Assembly (NCBI GenBank): GCA_902729315.2
Contig: LR746264.1
Span: 8,153,878 to 8,217,877 of the forward strand
DNA from: Spirodela intermedia
Taxonomy: Eukaryota > Streptophyta > Magnoliopsida > Alismatales > Araceae
Reading direction: 5' to 3'
Length of the DNA: 64,000 nt
The first letter of the stretch is position 1, and every line of letters starts with the position of its first letter. The notes under the pieces are model-generated. The model was not told the origin of the DNA. It saw only the letters and a program-made list of their open reading frames with translations, and did no database searches. Below are positions 1-12,879 of this stretch, piece by piece. Both the position numbers and the translations under genes were made by a program.

Positions 1-374
1 GTTCTCAATTGACCAACAATGAAAACATTATAGTATAACCCTCTAATTTAGGGAGACGGTCAATGAAATCTAGGAATATATCCACCCAAATTTGGTTAAA
101 AATGGGTAATAGTTGGAGTAAGCCTACAAGGGATAATGTGTCCACTTGATTCTATTGATATACTAAACATTCCTCAATGTATTTACAAATGTAGTACTTC
201 ACATATACCCATCTAAGGCTGTGGCTGATATATTGTAGGTTTGTAGAAAATTAAAGTGGCCGTCAATGGTTGAATCATAGAATTCAACTAAAACTTGTGA
301 AATGATGGTGGATGTTGGAGAGAAAATTAGGCATCCTTAATGGAGTAAAAACCCTTATTTAGAAGATACATGGG
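1..374. other. unassigned AT-rich flank
   Basis: No convincing open frame, repeat boundary or RNA gene was seen. The stretch ends where a truncated Athila-type LTR begins at 375. It may be remnant retroelement DNA, but nothing in it was recognised. Confidence 0.4.
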
Positions 375-1156
375 TGATAAGTCTTCATTATCATGAGTTA
401 ATAATTAATAAATAATAGTTTTAGCCTTAACTCATGATAAATAGACTTATATTTATGATAAATTATGAAAATGGTTTTTATTTGGTTAATGTAATTTTTT
501 GGCTAATTATGTGATTTTATGTAAATTTATATACTTTTTATAATTCTATTTTTGAAATAAATGAAGAAAAAGAAAAGAAAATAAAAAGATAGAAAAAAGA
601 GGGCCTTGCCAGCTAGTCATGCCCACAAGCGAGTCAGAAGTGTAGTTAGGGCAGAGCTGTGAGCAAAGGCTTGAGTGACTATGGACCGATGGGGGAAAGT
701 GTGCGTCACTCTCCTTCCGCGTCACTAGTGGCCACCTGAGCATGGGATAAGGAGTGGTTGTACACATGTGAGAAAGTGACTCATTGATTCTCAAATCTCG
801 TATTACTATATATTCATATCAAAATTCAACATATAATCAATGTGGGACTAAATCGCGGTCACACCTTCCTTGAAATATTTTAATAATTTTTGTACCTCAA
901 ATACCCCTCATTTATTTGAAGGAGGTATCTTATTGACATCACTTTATAAGAGTATTTGTACTTATTTTCACTCAAGTATGCGGGCGATCGGTGAGGGTTC
1001 AAATCCTACTAGAGCTAAAACTCATATTTTTATTTGATTAAATCGTGATTTTCTTATAGATCACCGGTGAAGGATTAAGCCGCTAGAATTACTCAATCAT
1101 TGGCAAAAATCTCAACAACGTGATTTGTAAAGCATAGTTACTAAAATTACTAAATG
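375..1156 (+). repeat. truncated Athila-type LTR fragment (5' part)
   Basis: It starts with TGATAAGTCTTCATTATC, the same start as the full 1.6-1.7 kb LTRs elsewhere in the window (1534, 11244, 31236, 52562). It follows them through the conserved 'tattactatatatt' TATA-like stretch and the 'ggttcaaatcc' motif, then stops after 'ttactaaatgat' at about 1156. The 3' half of the LTR is missing. Many C-to-T and G-to-A changes relative to the copy at 31236 show it is old. Confidence 0.75.
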
Positions 1157-1528
1157 ATGTGTGCATGTGTCGTAACACCATGCACCTCTATTGTGTTGCC
1201 ACATCTGTGCACCGTGTCTTTAGTTGTATAAATGCTATTTGGTGCTTGGTGTGTGTGTCGTTCCGTCATGCATGTGTTGTACTATCTTGTGCACCCACCA
1301 CACCATTCTTATTTGTCATCCATGATGTATTATTGCTAATGTCTATCTCTATAGGGTTATTTTAGTAAACATAATATCTAGTTAATTGACACTACTTTGT
1401 CAACATGTAGCATGTTTATTACTCATTTGTAATATTTTTTATTGAATGATATTATAAAATCTTAGGATTATCATTTTTAATTATAGTAACATTTGGCACA
1501 CATTTAAATTCATCTAAGGTTTAATTAT
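1157..1528. other. unassigned intergenic stretch
   Basis: No gene or named repeat recognised. It contains TG-rich DNA (1150-1290) and then AT-rich DNA up to the TSD of the next solo LTR. Confidence 0.4.
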
Positions 1529-1533
1529 AGTAA

Positions 1534-3278
1534 TGATAAGTCTTTATTATCATGAGTTAATAATTAATAAATAATATAGTTTTAGTCTTAACTCATGACA
1601 AAAAGGCTTATATTTGTGTTAAATTGTGAAAAGTGATTTTCAGTTGATTAACGTGATTTTTTGGCTAATCATGTAATTTTTTACGAATTTATATGATTTT
1701 TATAGTCTTATTTTTGAGATAAATGAAGAAAAATAAATAAAAATAAAAATATAGCAAAAGGGGGGGACTTGTCGATCAGTTGGGCCCGCAAGCAAGTCGG
1801 AAGCGTAGTCGAGGAGAGCCACAAGTAGGGGCTAGAGCGGCTAGGACCAATGAGGACACATATGTGTCACTTCTCTTATACGTCATCGGTGGCTAGCTAG
1901 CTGTGGGACAAAAGAATGGTCGTACATGCGGAAAAAAGAGACTCATTGCTTGCAAATGTGATATTACTATATATTTGCCCAAAACATTGACGCACAAGCG
2001 ATGTGGGACTAAACTTGCGTCACACCTTCCCCTAAAAGGCTTCAAAAATTTTAATACCTAAACTACCCCTTAGTTATAATAGAGATATATCATAATGACG
2101 TCACTTAATAAAGGCATTAGAGTACTTATTTCAATCTTTCTCATGCAGGTGGGCAACCGGCGCAGGTTCAAATCCTTGAGCCAAAACTCGTATTTTTATC
2201 TAATTATCGCGACTTTCTTACAAATCATCGGTGAATGATTAAGTTGTCAGAATCACTAAATCATCAGTGAAAATTTCGTCAACACGATTGGTGGAATATT
2301 GTTACTAAAATTGATGGATAATTTGTGATAAAAGGATCGTGAATCCATCGAGTAAATCATCTCTGATTGATTGACGAACAAGTCATCGTCGGGAAGAGAA
2401 AGATTTGCTGGGAGATGAGTTGCCACCTTTTGAGAGTGTATTAGATGCGATGAAAAGCCTCCTCTTGTTATGCGGAACTGACGATGAAGCTCCTTGACAT
2501 GCACCCCACCTCTATCCAGCTCCTCTTCATCGAGTGACAGTCGTTAGAGAGCCACAAAGTCACCATTTTTCTGCTTCGCTAGGTGACAGCTGCTAGAGAC
2601 GATTCGATGACCCATTTCATTGATCTCTAGACTTCGTAAGGAGATCTAGAGATTGCTCATATCATTCTTGTCCAAGGAGAGCCTTCGAGGTTGTGGACAC
2701 AGCATGGCGATCTTCTCGAACGCTTAAGATTATAATGCATTGTCAACACATGATCGCCGTGATGTTGAAATTCTATTTTCCTACTTTCAACTTAATTTTT
2801 ACTTTATTTAGTGATAATTTGTGTAATTTAAATTTACCAAGCTATACTTCATTCAATTACAATTCTTTCGACTTTTACAGATCTTAATTTAATTAATTAA
2901 ATCATTTATAATCACTTACGTAAGAATTTTCAGACATAATTCTATTTCCATCTGATTTGCATTCGTCGAGTGCTGATGTCATCTTGACATCCGCACCCTT
3001 ATTTTCTTTTTTTCTAAATTTTAAATATATTTTATTTTTATTTTATAGTATAAAATTCATAAAAAATCATATTCTTTGAGAACAATTCTGAAAAATTACC
3101 TGATCTTATATTATATCTGTGTGATCGATTGGAAAATTACCACTATTTTTAGAAGTTTTATTGAATTATAATTGATGTATTTGTTCAAAAATACTTCTAA
3201 ATATCCAAAAATTAATATTTTCTAGTTTTATAAATTTTAAATTTATGTGATTTACTATATAACGATTAAGTCATGTTA
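1534..3278 (+). mobile_element. solo LTR of an Athila-type Ty3/gypsy element
   Basis: It begins TGATAAG and ends at the position matching the TCACGTCA terminus of other copies, here decayed to 'catgtta'. Direct repeats 'agtaa' lie immediately outside both ends (1529-1533 and 3279-3283), as expected for a 5-bp TSD. There is no internal retroelement sequence between the repeats, so this is a solo LTR left by LTR-LTR recombination. The length of 1745 bp fits Athila LTRs. Assignment to Athila rests on the full element at 34165-44373, whose LTRs are homologous. Confidence 0.85.
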
Positions 3279-3283
3279 AGTAA

Positions 3284-3695
3284 CAAAGGGTAAACTAATA
3301 ATATTTATTGGTGCTATCAAATAAAAGGTTAATCTAATCTTGGCAAGGCCAAAATGGATAAGATTTAATGAAGTATTGAATAAATTAAGAGTTAACTATT
3401 TACAAATGTGATAAGATCTGAACCAAACTAAGGGTTAACTATTTTCAACTATGCTTAATGATATATTTTTACTAATTTATTTCATAAGTTGATCATAAAG
3501 AGAGACATAATGACATAGCCAACATTATGATAGTCCCTCTTAAAGTTGACGAGTAATTACGTAAGGTGAGTTATGTTGAGTTTTTAAAGTCAAATCAACT
3601 TGTTAAAAGTCAACACAAATTATCTCATGAGTTTTAAAGTGAAGCACAATGAAATTAAAACTCAATTATTTTCAAATATGGTGAACAATTTTTAT
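3284..3695. other. unassigned AT-rich intergenic DNA
   Basis: No open frame or known repeat recognised. It contains short internally similar phrases ('gttaactattt...caaatgtg' and 'gttaactattttcaactatg') that may be a decayed tandem repeat. Confidence 0.35.
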
Positions 3696-3991
3696 TGATA
3701 ATGGATCTCGATTGAGGTTTGTTTCATTTGGAGAATGAAGGAGTTCATCTTCACAATCCTTATCTTCCAAGAAGATGATCTCAATTACCACTTTTTGGAG
3801 TAAGGTTCCTGCAACCCAAATTAATTCTTTGAGTATCATGACTCTCTACTTAAATACAAGTTACATGAGTTACTAGACCATGCCTATTACATTAGTATAT
3901 AAATTGATCCATTAATTCTAAGGAATCCACTTAACAAGAAGAATAATAGAAAAGAAAAAAAAAAGAATGGAAAATCATAGAACATTAAACA
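3696..3991 (-). repeat. left LTR (3' LTR) of the copia-like element
   Basis: Starts 'tgataatggatctcgattg' on the plus strand and ends 'aacattaaaca'. It matches 5780-6078 with scattered differences, including the shared 'caacccaaattaattcttt' block. Confidence 0.7.
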
Positions 3992-5779
3992 CCCCCTCTC
4001 AAATTAGATATAGATGTTTTCCATACCTAGCTTGAGCATAATCTTTTGAACTATCGATCTTGTGAGTCTCTTTGTAAATATGTTGGTAACTTGTTATGAT
4101 TTCTCAACATATATCAAATATAGATCGTTAATTTCTACCTTTTATTTGATGAAATGTTGATTGATCTCAATGTGTTTAGTCATATCATATTGTATAAGAT
4201 TTTGAGTAATAGTCATTGCTGACTTGTTGTCATAAAATAATTTGACATGTGTTGATTGGTTGATTCTCAACTCATCTAATAGACCTTAAATCCATAAACC
4301 TTCACGTATCTCTTGGGCCAATGTCTTAAACTTTGCTTCAACACTAGATCATGTGAATACTTGTTGCTTCTTGCTCTTTTGGGTCACAAGATTTTCACTA
4401 ACAAATGTACAATAACTAGAAATTGATTTGGGATCCATGACAAACCCTACATAATCTACATTTAAGTAGATTTAAATAGATGTATTTCCTCTTTTTGTGA
4501 ATATAATACTTTTGTTATTTTTAAATATGTAAACACTCGATATAATATTTGTAGGTATATCTCTTTGGGTCATTCATATGATGACTAACTACACTCACTG
4601 CAAATGTTATATCTAGATGGATATGATTTAGATATATCATCTTCCCAATCAACTATTGATATGAGCCTTTGTCTAGTTGACAAGAGTCATTACCTTCTCC
4701 CAAACTCAAGTTGGGATCAATTGGAGTGTTAACAAGTTTATATTCTAATTTTTCAATCTCTTAAAGTAAATCCAGAATATATTTGTATTGTGATAGAAAT
4801 ATCACTTCTTTTGAGTAGCAAGTGTCTCTATTGTGATGTATTAGTTGGAGCTTGATTCCACTCCTTTTACTTCAACTAATTCCCTTAATTGGGTAATTCT
4901 CTAGATTGGATTGACTAATCTTATTTCATAGAGGTAAATACTATCAGCTCATTCTTTCTACTGTTGATGAGTAGATTTAATCTACTTTTCTCTTCCATAA
5001 CAATTTATATGGCTTCATTCATATCAAGTACTTTCTCACGGTAGAGAATTTGACTCATGAGGTTTTCATAATCAGAGTTTAGTTTCATTAAGAATGTATA
5101 CATTATATGTTTCAATGTATACATGAGTCCTCATAATTGAGATTCTTTATTAGCTAATAATGACCAATCGCCCTCCATATAATATTTAGTTTATATGAAT
5201 ATTTCATAACATACTTGTTTGTGCTAAATGTGTTGTCTTAGCCACTAAGTCATAAATCTTTCAATTGCTATGTATCTTTGAACGGTTTTTATGGATTTGA
5301 TCCCACAATTCCTTCACAAGTGCATGAAAAGAAAATTCTCATACATCTCTAGTGTCATTGTACTTAGCAGCCATGTATGGGTAATAACATCCTTTAATTT
5401 CTATTCTCTATACTTTAGATCTGATCATTTAAATAGTTCTTATTTAAGGTGATTTGCTAAGCCTCTCACAAGGAGTATGAGTTTCAACAAACTGTTCTTA
5501 TTAATGAAGATTTATCTCATTACATTTAATTTTTTCTAAGATATTTGGAAGGGTATGATATAATATATCACTTACTCTGGTCATTGATGGAGATGCAAGT
5601 TCCATGGATGATGAAGAAACTTTTCCTGAATGTATTATCAAAGTTTTTTGTTCACACTTTTTAGAATGCCTCAATTCCACAACTTGTTGAAGGTTTCTTT
5701 CTTACTTGATATAGCTTCAAGAAATAAGAAACAAAAAGCATTTGATACCACCATGATTAGCACCGCTATGATACCTTGC

Positions 5780-6078
5780 TGATAATTGATCTTGATCGAA
5801 GTTTGTTCCACTTGGAGAATAAAGGAGTTCATCTTCAAAATCATCCTCTTCTAGGAAGATAGAGTCAACTATCACTTCTTGGAGTAGGGTTCTTGCAACC
5901 CAAATTAATTCTTTGATTATTATGACTTTCTACTTAAATACAGGTTATATGAGTTAATGGACCATGCTCATTACATTAGTCTATTAGTGGATCCATTAAT
6001 AGGCTAATGAATCCACTTAGCAAGAAGAATAATGAGAAAGAAAAACAAATAAAAAGAGAAATCATAGAAAGTTCAACA
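5780..6078 (-). repeat. right LTR (5' LTR) of the copia-like element
   Basis: Starts 'tgataattgatcttgatcg' on the plus strand and ends 'aaagttcaaca'. It pairs with 3696-3991. The adjacent internal sequence at about 5763-5776 is a decayed Met-tRNA primer binding site on the minus strand. Confidence 0.7.
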
Positions 6079-6083
6079 ATTTT

Positions 6084-6630
6084 GATTTAAAATACACTTG
6101 ATATCATCACTCATCATGGAACTCATCTGTTTTTAAGTTGACTCAAAATTAAGAAGTCAACTTAGATAAGTCTCACAAAGTATTGGACAAACTAAGAATC
6201 AATAATTTCTTAATATAGTAAAATTTTATGCATTTCTATAGAGTTGGTAAAATGAGAGGATCAAAATGATCAAATAATCAATGTACAAGTTGACTAATAA
6301 TCAATGTAGCACACCTTTAAAATCTCCCATCGATCGTTGACTTGTCGATAGTCATCTTAAAATATTTTTTCCTGCGGGCCCCTTAAACTTGATCTTCGAC
6401 CTTGACCCCACGATAGTGGAACCCCACTGCCACGTATAACTCATTTTCCTTTTGTGATTTTTTTTACTTGCTCACATGATCTCATGGTCTCCCGACATGT
6501 GGTAATGGCCCAAGCCGCCGATTCTACATGACATGTGAAGGATTTGGGCTCACATTCCCTGATCTCTAGAACCCAAGATTCTAGAAAACTCTAATTTCCT
6601 CTCTACGGGAGAGGGAGCCCAAGGACAAGT
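6084..6630. other. unassigned intergenic DNA
   Basis: No gene or repeat family recognised. The base composition becomes less AT-rich from about 6350. It ends where homology to the 3' half of the Athila-type LTR starts. Confidence 0.35.
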
Positions 6631-6635
6631 TCTCT

Positions 6636-7716
6636 TCGATTGATCGATGAAGAAGCTGTCGTCGGGAAGAGGATGATCTACTGGGAGACAAGTCATCACC
6701 TCCTAAGAGAGTACCAGATGCGATGAAGAACCTCTTCTTGTTGTGCGGACTTGAGAATGATGCTCTCTGACACACGCCCCACCTCCATTCAGCTCATCTT
6801 CGTCGGGTGACAGTCGTTAGAGAGCTGCAAAATTATTAGTTTTTTATTCCACTGGGTGATAACTACCAGAGATAATTCGACAACCCATTTCATTGATTTC
6901 TAGACTTCACAAGAAGATCTAGAGATTGTTCACTTCATCCTTGTCCAAAGAGAGCCTTTGAGGATGTGGACATTACATGACAATCCTCCTGAACGCTCAA
7001 GATTCTGACGCATCATCGACGCATCACCGCCGTAATGTCAGAACTTTGTTTTACCATTTTCGAATTAGTTTAATTTTCACCATCATTTTCTAGACTTCGA
7101 AAGGAGATTCAACGAATGCCTAGATCGTCCATGTCCAAGGAGAGCCTTTAAAGCCCCGGACATCATTCGATGATCCTCCCGAACATATAGAATTTTGACA
7201 ATCGTTGTAGCGAGGCTAGAACTTTTGACTTTCCTACTTTCAACTTAATTTTTACTTTATTTAGTGATAATTTGTGCGATGTCCACTTTCTAAATTATTC
7301 TTTATTCAATTACAATTCTTCTAACTTTTATAGATCTTAATTTGACTAATTGAATCATTTGTAATCACTTATGTAAGAATCATTGGGTGGAACTCTATTT
7401 TCGTCCAATTTGCGTTTGTTGGGACAGACATCATCTTGACGTCCACACCCTTTATTTTCTTTTCTTGAAAATTTGAAATATATTTTATTTTTATTTATTA
7501 GTCTAAAATTTATGAAAAATCATATTCTAAAATATTACTAGATATTATATTACATTCTTGTGATCAACCTAAAAAATTATCACTATTTTTAAAATTTTAT
7601 TGAATTATAATTGCTATTTTTGTTCAAAAATACTTCTAAATATCCAAAAATTGATATTTTCTAGCTTTATAAATTTTAAATTTATTTGATTTCTTATACA
7701 ACGATTAAGTCACGTC
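6636..7716 (+). repeat. Athila-type LTR fragment (3' part) with an internal duplication
   Basis: Homology to the other LTRs starts near 'gattgatcgatgaa' and ends at the standard terminus 'gtcacgtca' (7716). Unlike most copies it contains two versions of the 'ctagacttc...ggagat...gtccaa(g/a)gagagcctt' block, at about 6898-6990 and 7088-7180. The second resembles the LTR at 12880-14496. It is therefore a duplicated or mosaic LTR, truncated at its 5' side. Confidence 0.7.
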
Positions 7717-7899
7717 AATGAACAATTAATTTGGGTGTTGTTAGAGCTATCAAAGAATTTAGATGATGTTGGTGATCTCTATGGATGAAGATTCTAATGG
7801 TTGAAGTGTGATATTGGACTTGTAAAGAGATCATTGTATACCTTATTCTCTAATCTTGTTTTGTGTTGGATATTAAATTAAAAGAAATCATCTTAGATG

Positions 7900-8260
7900 G
7901 CCATTTTTGATAATTAGGAACTACATGATGTTATTCCAACAAAAATATGAGAGACTATTGATTGGGAAAATCATGAACTTGTGGCCAAATGAGTAGTATT
8001 TTTAATTTAAGATGGTGAGGACGATGGCCATCAATTCTGTCTTGTATATAGTCTTCAACTTGTTGAGTTTTGCTAGGGCTTGGCTAAAACAAGTGATTGA
8101 ATGCCTTTTCTACATGAAAACAACCCTCATGCTGCATTCTAATACATGCACCTCTAGCTCAAAGGGTTGCAAGAAGTCAAGTAGCACTAGGACATGAGCT
8201 TTTTCAAGACACACCCTTGAGTTGCCAAAATGCTGCCTTAGGCTCAAGGTCCATCAATCC
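7900..8260 (-). pseudogene. gypsy RNase H remnant
   Basis: Minus-strand reading gives phrases such as APVLV-like 'HVLVLLDFLQPFELEV', then 'ITCFSQALAKLNKLKTIY' and 'KTELMAIVLTIL'. These match the RNase H domain that follows RT in Ty3/gypsy elements. Stops and frame changes interrupt it. Confidence 0.65.
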
Positions 8261-8279
8261 ACATCCTTCTTCAATTATT

Positions 8280-8960
8280 GAGTGAGAGGTTATGTAATCA
8301 TGGCATAGTTTTTGTTGAATCACCTATAATAGTCGATGAGGCCCAGTAAACCTCTAAGCTCTTTGAGGGTTATGGGGGATGACAAACACATGACAACCTT
8401 GATCTTTTCAGAGTCCATCTTTATGTTGATTGTCAAGATGATATGTTTGAGGTAGGCAACAAAGGACTGACCAAATGAATATTTTTTGTTTTGATTTGGA
8501 GGGGTATATAATTGAGCTCTATAACAAATTGTTCTAAGTGGTATTCATGATCTTCTAATATTGAGTTGTAGATCAAGGTGTCATAAAATAAATAAGGTTA
8601 AATTGTCAAAGATAAGTGCGAAAGATCTTGTTCATTGGTACCTAGAATTTGGTGGGGCATTCAATAGGTAGAGCGGTATTATGAGAAATTAGTAATGACC
8701 ATCATGAGTGGGAAATGACATCTTTGGTATATCTTCATGGTAGATGCAAATTTAATGATAGCTAGAGTAGAGATGTAGTTTAGAAAGGTAGTGGCACCAT
8801 GAAGTTCGTCGAACAACTCATCGACAATAAGAATAAGACAAAGGGTTAAAATTATCATTTTATTTATTGCACAGTAGCCCAAGTAAAAGCATCATCCACC
8901 ATTTTCCTTCTTAATAAGTAGGTTGAGCTAGAGAATGAGTTGATTGAATGTTATATGATT
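8280..8960 (-). pseudogene. gypsy reverse transcriptase remnant
   Basis: The minus strand shows 'LLRRKMVDDAFTWATVQ', then 'VDELFDELHGATTFLNYIS' (the palm region before the lost catalytic motif) and, near 8300-8420, 'LKELRGLLGLIDYYR' (the RT connection region). Several frames and stops are involved. The catalytic YxDD block is not intact. Confidence 0.7.
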
Positions 8961-10773
8961 TCTACCTTGAGAATGTCTCTAATCAAATAGTCAAACTTGA
9001 CTTTCTAGAAGCAAAGGTAGTAAAACAATCACATGTTCACAGGGTGGGACTCAAGCTCTAGGGTAATAGTGTGCTCAACTTCTTGTGTCAGGGGAAGTCT
9101 CAGTCATTCCTTTGGGATCTCTCTTAGTGTGGTTGTCCAAACTCGAAGGGTTGAAGAGCTCGATGATGATGTTGTTCAGCTGAACTACTTTAGAGAGGTC
9201 TTTCAAGGATATGCTAGTTGGCTAAGTAGAGGCATTTGCCCAAAGAATGATGCACTCTAGCCCAAGTTTAAAAGAGAGCTCATCGAATGAAATCAAACTC
9301 GATGAACTTTAGTATTTGCATCTATTTGAGGTTGACCACGATGTCTACCATGGTAGGAAATCTTTTGTGGTAATCAAGTTCTGGATTTTCTTTTTCATAT
9401 TCTAAAAAATGATTGTGCCTAGAATCTTCTCACCCATCTTGGTGGTAACCAAGAAGTTTGATGTGGGTGTGACAAGTAGATGAAGCATTGTGGTCACTAG
9501 AAAATAGATAAATTGTGTTGTGCTTGTATTTAGGAGGATAGTGATTGGCTAATTGTTGATTCTTCTTGAGAAGTTGAGGTTGTTAGTTGGCTTATCATTA
9601 GTTTTTTTAATTTTTTTTAATAATAACAGATTCCATTTATTAGTGATCCAAAGAGAAAAGTATACAACATATTGTTGGATCGTCCATTTGATCCATTTTC
9701 TTTGGTTATTTTGTTGGTATTGTTTTTCAACAGTTGGGTTGTGACCATTGGCCCTTATCCTTCTCTAGTTTAGTACTTCACTTCAGCTTCAGTTGGCATT
9801 GTGTTCCTTTTCCTTTGCCCTTACCATTTTGTGATGCATTGCTAGATGTATTTTCTTCCTCGTGTACTGCATTTAGAAGAGAAAGACCTTCACAATATAT
9901 AGGCCTAGTGGGCTGGATGTAGTTAACGAGGCTAGTGGCCTTAGTATTTCCATAATTTCATTGGCCTATGGCAATTTAGTGGTGATTATTTTGGATCCCA
10001 ATTTTTTTTCATAATACATCAGTTTGTCAATCATTACTCTTCCTCTAGGCTCTTGATTTGTTCCTCTTTTCAATCATATGCAAATTTCTTAATTTGTCTT
10101 TTGTTTCTTTAATTAATGTAGTACTCATGTACTACTACACTTTTGTTTGCATGCTCCTAATTTCTCTTCTTGAGAGTAGATAGGTTCCGACTAATCTTAG
10201 GGAGTGAAACCTTTTGGATCCATCAAAGCTATCTCATTCCATCCTTTCTTCCTTGAGGTTGATTTCCATCTTTGAATCTTTTTTTCTAGATAGATGTTTT
10301 AGATATTGAAGGGTAGCATTTTCCTCACAGATTGTTTCTTCCTTTCCCTCTCCAAAGGTATGTGTTGCACATGGCTTATTATTAGTTATAGAGTGGAGAT
10401 TTACTTTTAGAGTGGATAAAGCTTTGTCCAGTGATTGAGTTGTTGCAATCTCCTCAATTGATTATTCATCCCATGCATCTTTGTGAACCATGATGACTTA
10501 TAGCTCATGTTGACAATGATGGCTTGATGAGTATTTTTCAATCCATGTGAAACACATAGCTTTGGTGCATCTAGCTTCATATTTAGCTAGAGGAAAGTAA
10601 TTTTTTTTGGGACCAAGCAATAGTTTGTTAGATGGAGGGTGGTTGGAGAGATCACATCATATACTAGGGTCATTTGGCTAGCATAGCAAGGATGACTCAA
10701 GTGGGCCATGCAAACGAATTAGACGTTGAAGGTGGGTTGTGCGTTGAAGATTGGACTTTGTCTTTTGAATCAG

Positions 10774-11190
10774 TCACATGATGGCATTAAGGCTCATGGG
10801 TTTTCTGAAGTTGACTTTGACCTGAATATCTTCTTTTAGACCATTGAAGAAAGTGTATGCAAGCACTTGCTCAGACAAGTGGAGGGCTGAAGTCATTAGC
10901 TTGAGCTCATCTATATATTCTAAAATCAAGCCTTGTTGCTTGAGTTTGTGGAAGTGTTGGCACAATGATTTAGAGTTGTCAAGGCTGAAATATTATAATA
11001 TTTGTTGTTGGAGGTGTCTCTAATTTTGAATGGATCATGCTTGTGGGTCCATCTAAACTAAGATAGAGCCATCCTTCCTATCTAAGACAAATGACTTTTA
11101 GACAATCCACTATAAGGCATTGTATATCTTAGAAAATAAGTCCGTGTGAAAGACTCAATCTTCTAGGTCACGATCATCAAATATGGGGAT
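10774..11190 (-). pseudogene. gypsy gag remnant
   Basis: A 63-residue minus-strand open stretch (10774-10965) reads like the retrotransposon gag domain: 'YIDELKLMTSALHLSEQV' followed by 'FFNGLKEDIQVKV'. Upstream minus-strand frames up to about 11190 continue the homology ('MIVT...ESFTRTYF'-like), with stops. The LTR at 11244 truncates the N-terminus. Confidence 0.7.
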
Positions 11191-11243
11191 ATCGAGGTGT
11201 CACATGGTGTGCCAAGGATCTCTACTTGTTGTCACATGAAGGG

Positions 11244-12865
11244 TGATAAGTCTTTATTATCATGAGTTAATAATTAGTAAATAATATAGTTTTAGCCTTA
11301 ACTCATGATAAATAGACTTATATTTGTGTTAAAGTGTGAAAAGTAGTTTTCAGTTGATTAATGTGAGTTTTTGAGTAATTATGTGATTTTATACGAATTT
11401 TTATGATTTTTAGAGTCTTACTTTTGAGATAAATGAAGAAAAAGAAATAAAAATAAAATAAAATGAGGGGGACCTGCTGGCTAGTTGGGCCCCCAAGCGG
11501 GTTGGAAGCACAGTTGGGGAGTAGCCGCGAGTAGGGGCTCGAGCGGCTTAGACCGATAGGGGCATGTGTGCGCCACTCCCCTTCCACGTCACTGGTGGCT
11601 AGCCGGTTGTGGGGCAAGGAGTGGTTGTACATGCACGAGAAAAGGACTTGATCGGAAATATAATATTTCTATATATTTGCCAGGAACTTTAGCGCACAAC
11701 CGATGTGGGACTAAACTGGCCACACCTTGCCCAGAAAGGGCGAGCAACCGGCGCGGGTTCGAATCCTCCTAGAGTCAAAATTTATATTTTTTTATCTGAT
11801 TATCGTGACTTTTTTGTAGATCGCCGGTGAAGGATTAAGTAACCAGAATCACTAGATCAGCGGCAAAAATCTCATCAACGCGATTCGCAGAGTATTATTA
11901 CTAAAATTACTAAACGATTCGCGATAAAAGGATTGCGAATCTATCGAGTAAAATATCTCTGATCGACAAACAAGCCGTCGTTGTGAAGAGGACGATTCAC
12001 CGAGAGATGAGTCGTCGCCTCTTGAGAGCATACCGGATGCGATGAAGAGCCTCTTCTTGTTGTGCGGACCTGAGGATGAAGCTCCCTGACACGCACCCCA
12101 CTTTCATCCAGCTCCTCTCCGTCGGGTGATAGCTACCGGAGAGCTGCAAAGTCGCCGTTTTTTCGCTTCGCCGAGTGATAGCCGCCGGAGACAATTTGAC
12201 GACCCATTTCATTGATCTCTAGACTTTGCAAGGAGATCTAGAGATTGCTCACATCGTTTTTGTCTAAGGAGAGCCTTCGAGGCTATGGACACTACACGAT
12301 GATCCTCCCAAACACTCAAGATTCTAGTGCATCGCCGATGCATTGCCACCGTGATGTCGGAACTTTATTTTCGTGCTTTCAACTTACTTTCAGCTTCATT
12401 TAGTGACAATTAATTGATTTTAAATTTACCAACCTATACTTCATTCAATCACGATTCTTCTGACTTTTACAGATCTTAATTTGATCAATTAAATCATCTG
12501 TAATCACTTACGTAAGAATTGTTGGGCAGAACTCTGTTTCTGCCCGATTCGCGGGGCGCTAACGTCATCTTGATGTCCGCACCCTTATTTCCCTTTTTCG
12601 TGAATTTTAAATATATTTCCTTTTCATTTCCTAGTATAAAATTCATAGAAAATAATATTCTTTGAGAAAAATTCTGAATAATTACCAGATATTATATTAC
12701 ATCCCTATGATCGGCTTGGAAAATTACCGCTATTTTGAAAAGTTTTATTGAATTAGACTTGATATATTTGTTCAAAAATACTTTTAAATATATGAAAATT
12801 CATACTTTCTAGTTTTATAAATTTTAAATTTGCATGATTTACTATACAACGACTAAGTCACGTCA
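11244..12865 (+). repeat. Athila-type LTR, full length
   Basis: Starts TGATAAGTCTTTATTATC and ends AAGTCACGTCA. Homologous along its length to the solo LTRs at 31236 and 52562. It contains 'tatttctatatatttgcc' and 'cgcgggttcgaatcctcc'. The flanking pentamers (aaggg and aattt) do not match, so this is not a simple solo LTR. Confidence 0.8.
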
Positions 12866-12879
12866 AATTTTAGCACCGT

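Larger units (their letters stand above)
3696..6078 (-). mobile_element. short, internally deleted copia-like LTR element
   Basis: Two directly repeated ends of about 296 and 299 bp (3696-3991 and 5780-6078) enclose about 1.8 kb. Next to the left LTR is a pyrimidine run 'cacccccctctcaaatt'-like stretch, which reads on the minus strand as a polypurine tract. Next to the right LTR, the minus strand reads 'ggtatcatagc', close to the initiator-Met primer binding site TGGTATCAGAGC. Minus-strand translation of 4000-4500 gives broken copia RNase H-like phrases. gag, protease, integrase and most of RT are missing, so the element is non-autonomous. No clean TSD was found. Confidence 0.65.
7720..11243 (-). 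mobile_element. decayed Ty3/gypsy retrotransposon interior
   Basis: Minus-strand translation gives, in order, a gag segment (about 11180-10774), an RT segment (about 8960-8280) and an RNase H segment (about 8260-7900), all broken by stops and frameshifts. The order is that of a Ty3/gypsy polyprotein. No integrase was seen; the element is cut off on the left by an Athila LTR fragment ending at 7716 and on the right by the LTR starting at 11244. Its own LTRs were not identified. About 9000-10770 should hold the protease and linker but is too decayed to assign. Confidence 0.7.
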
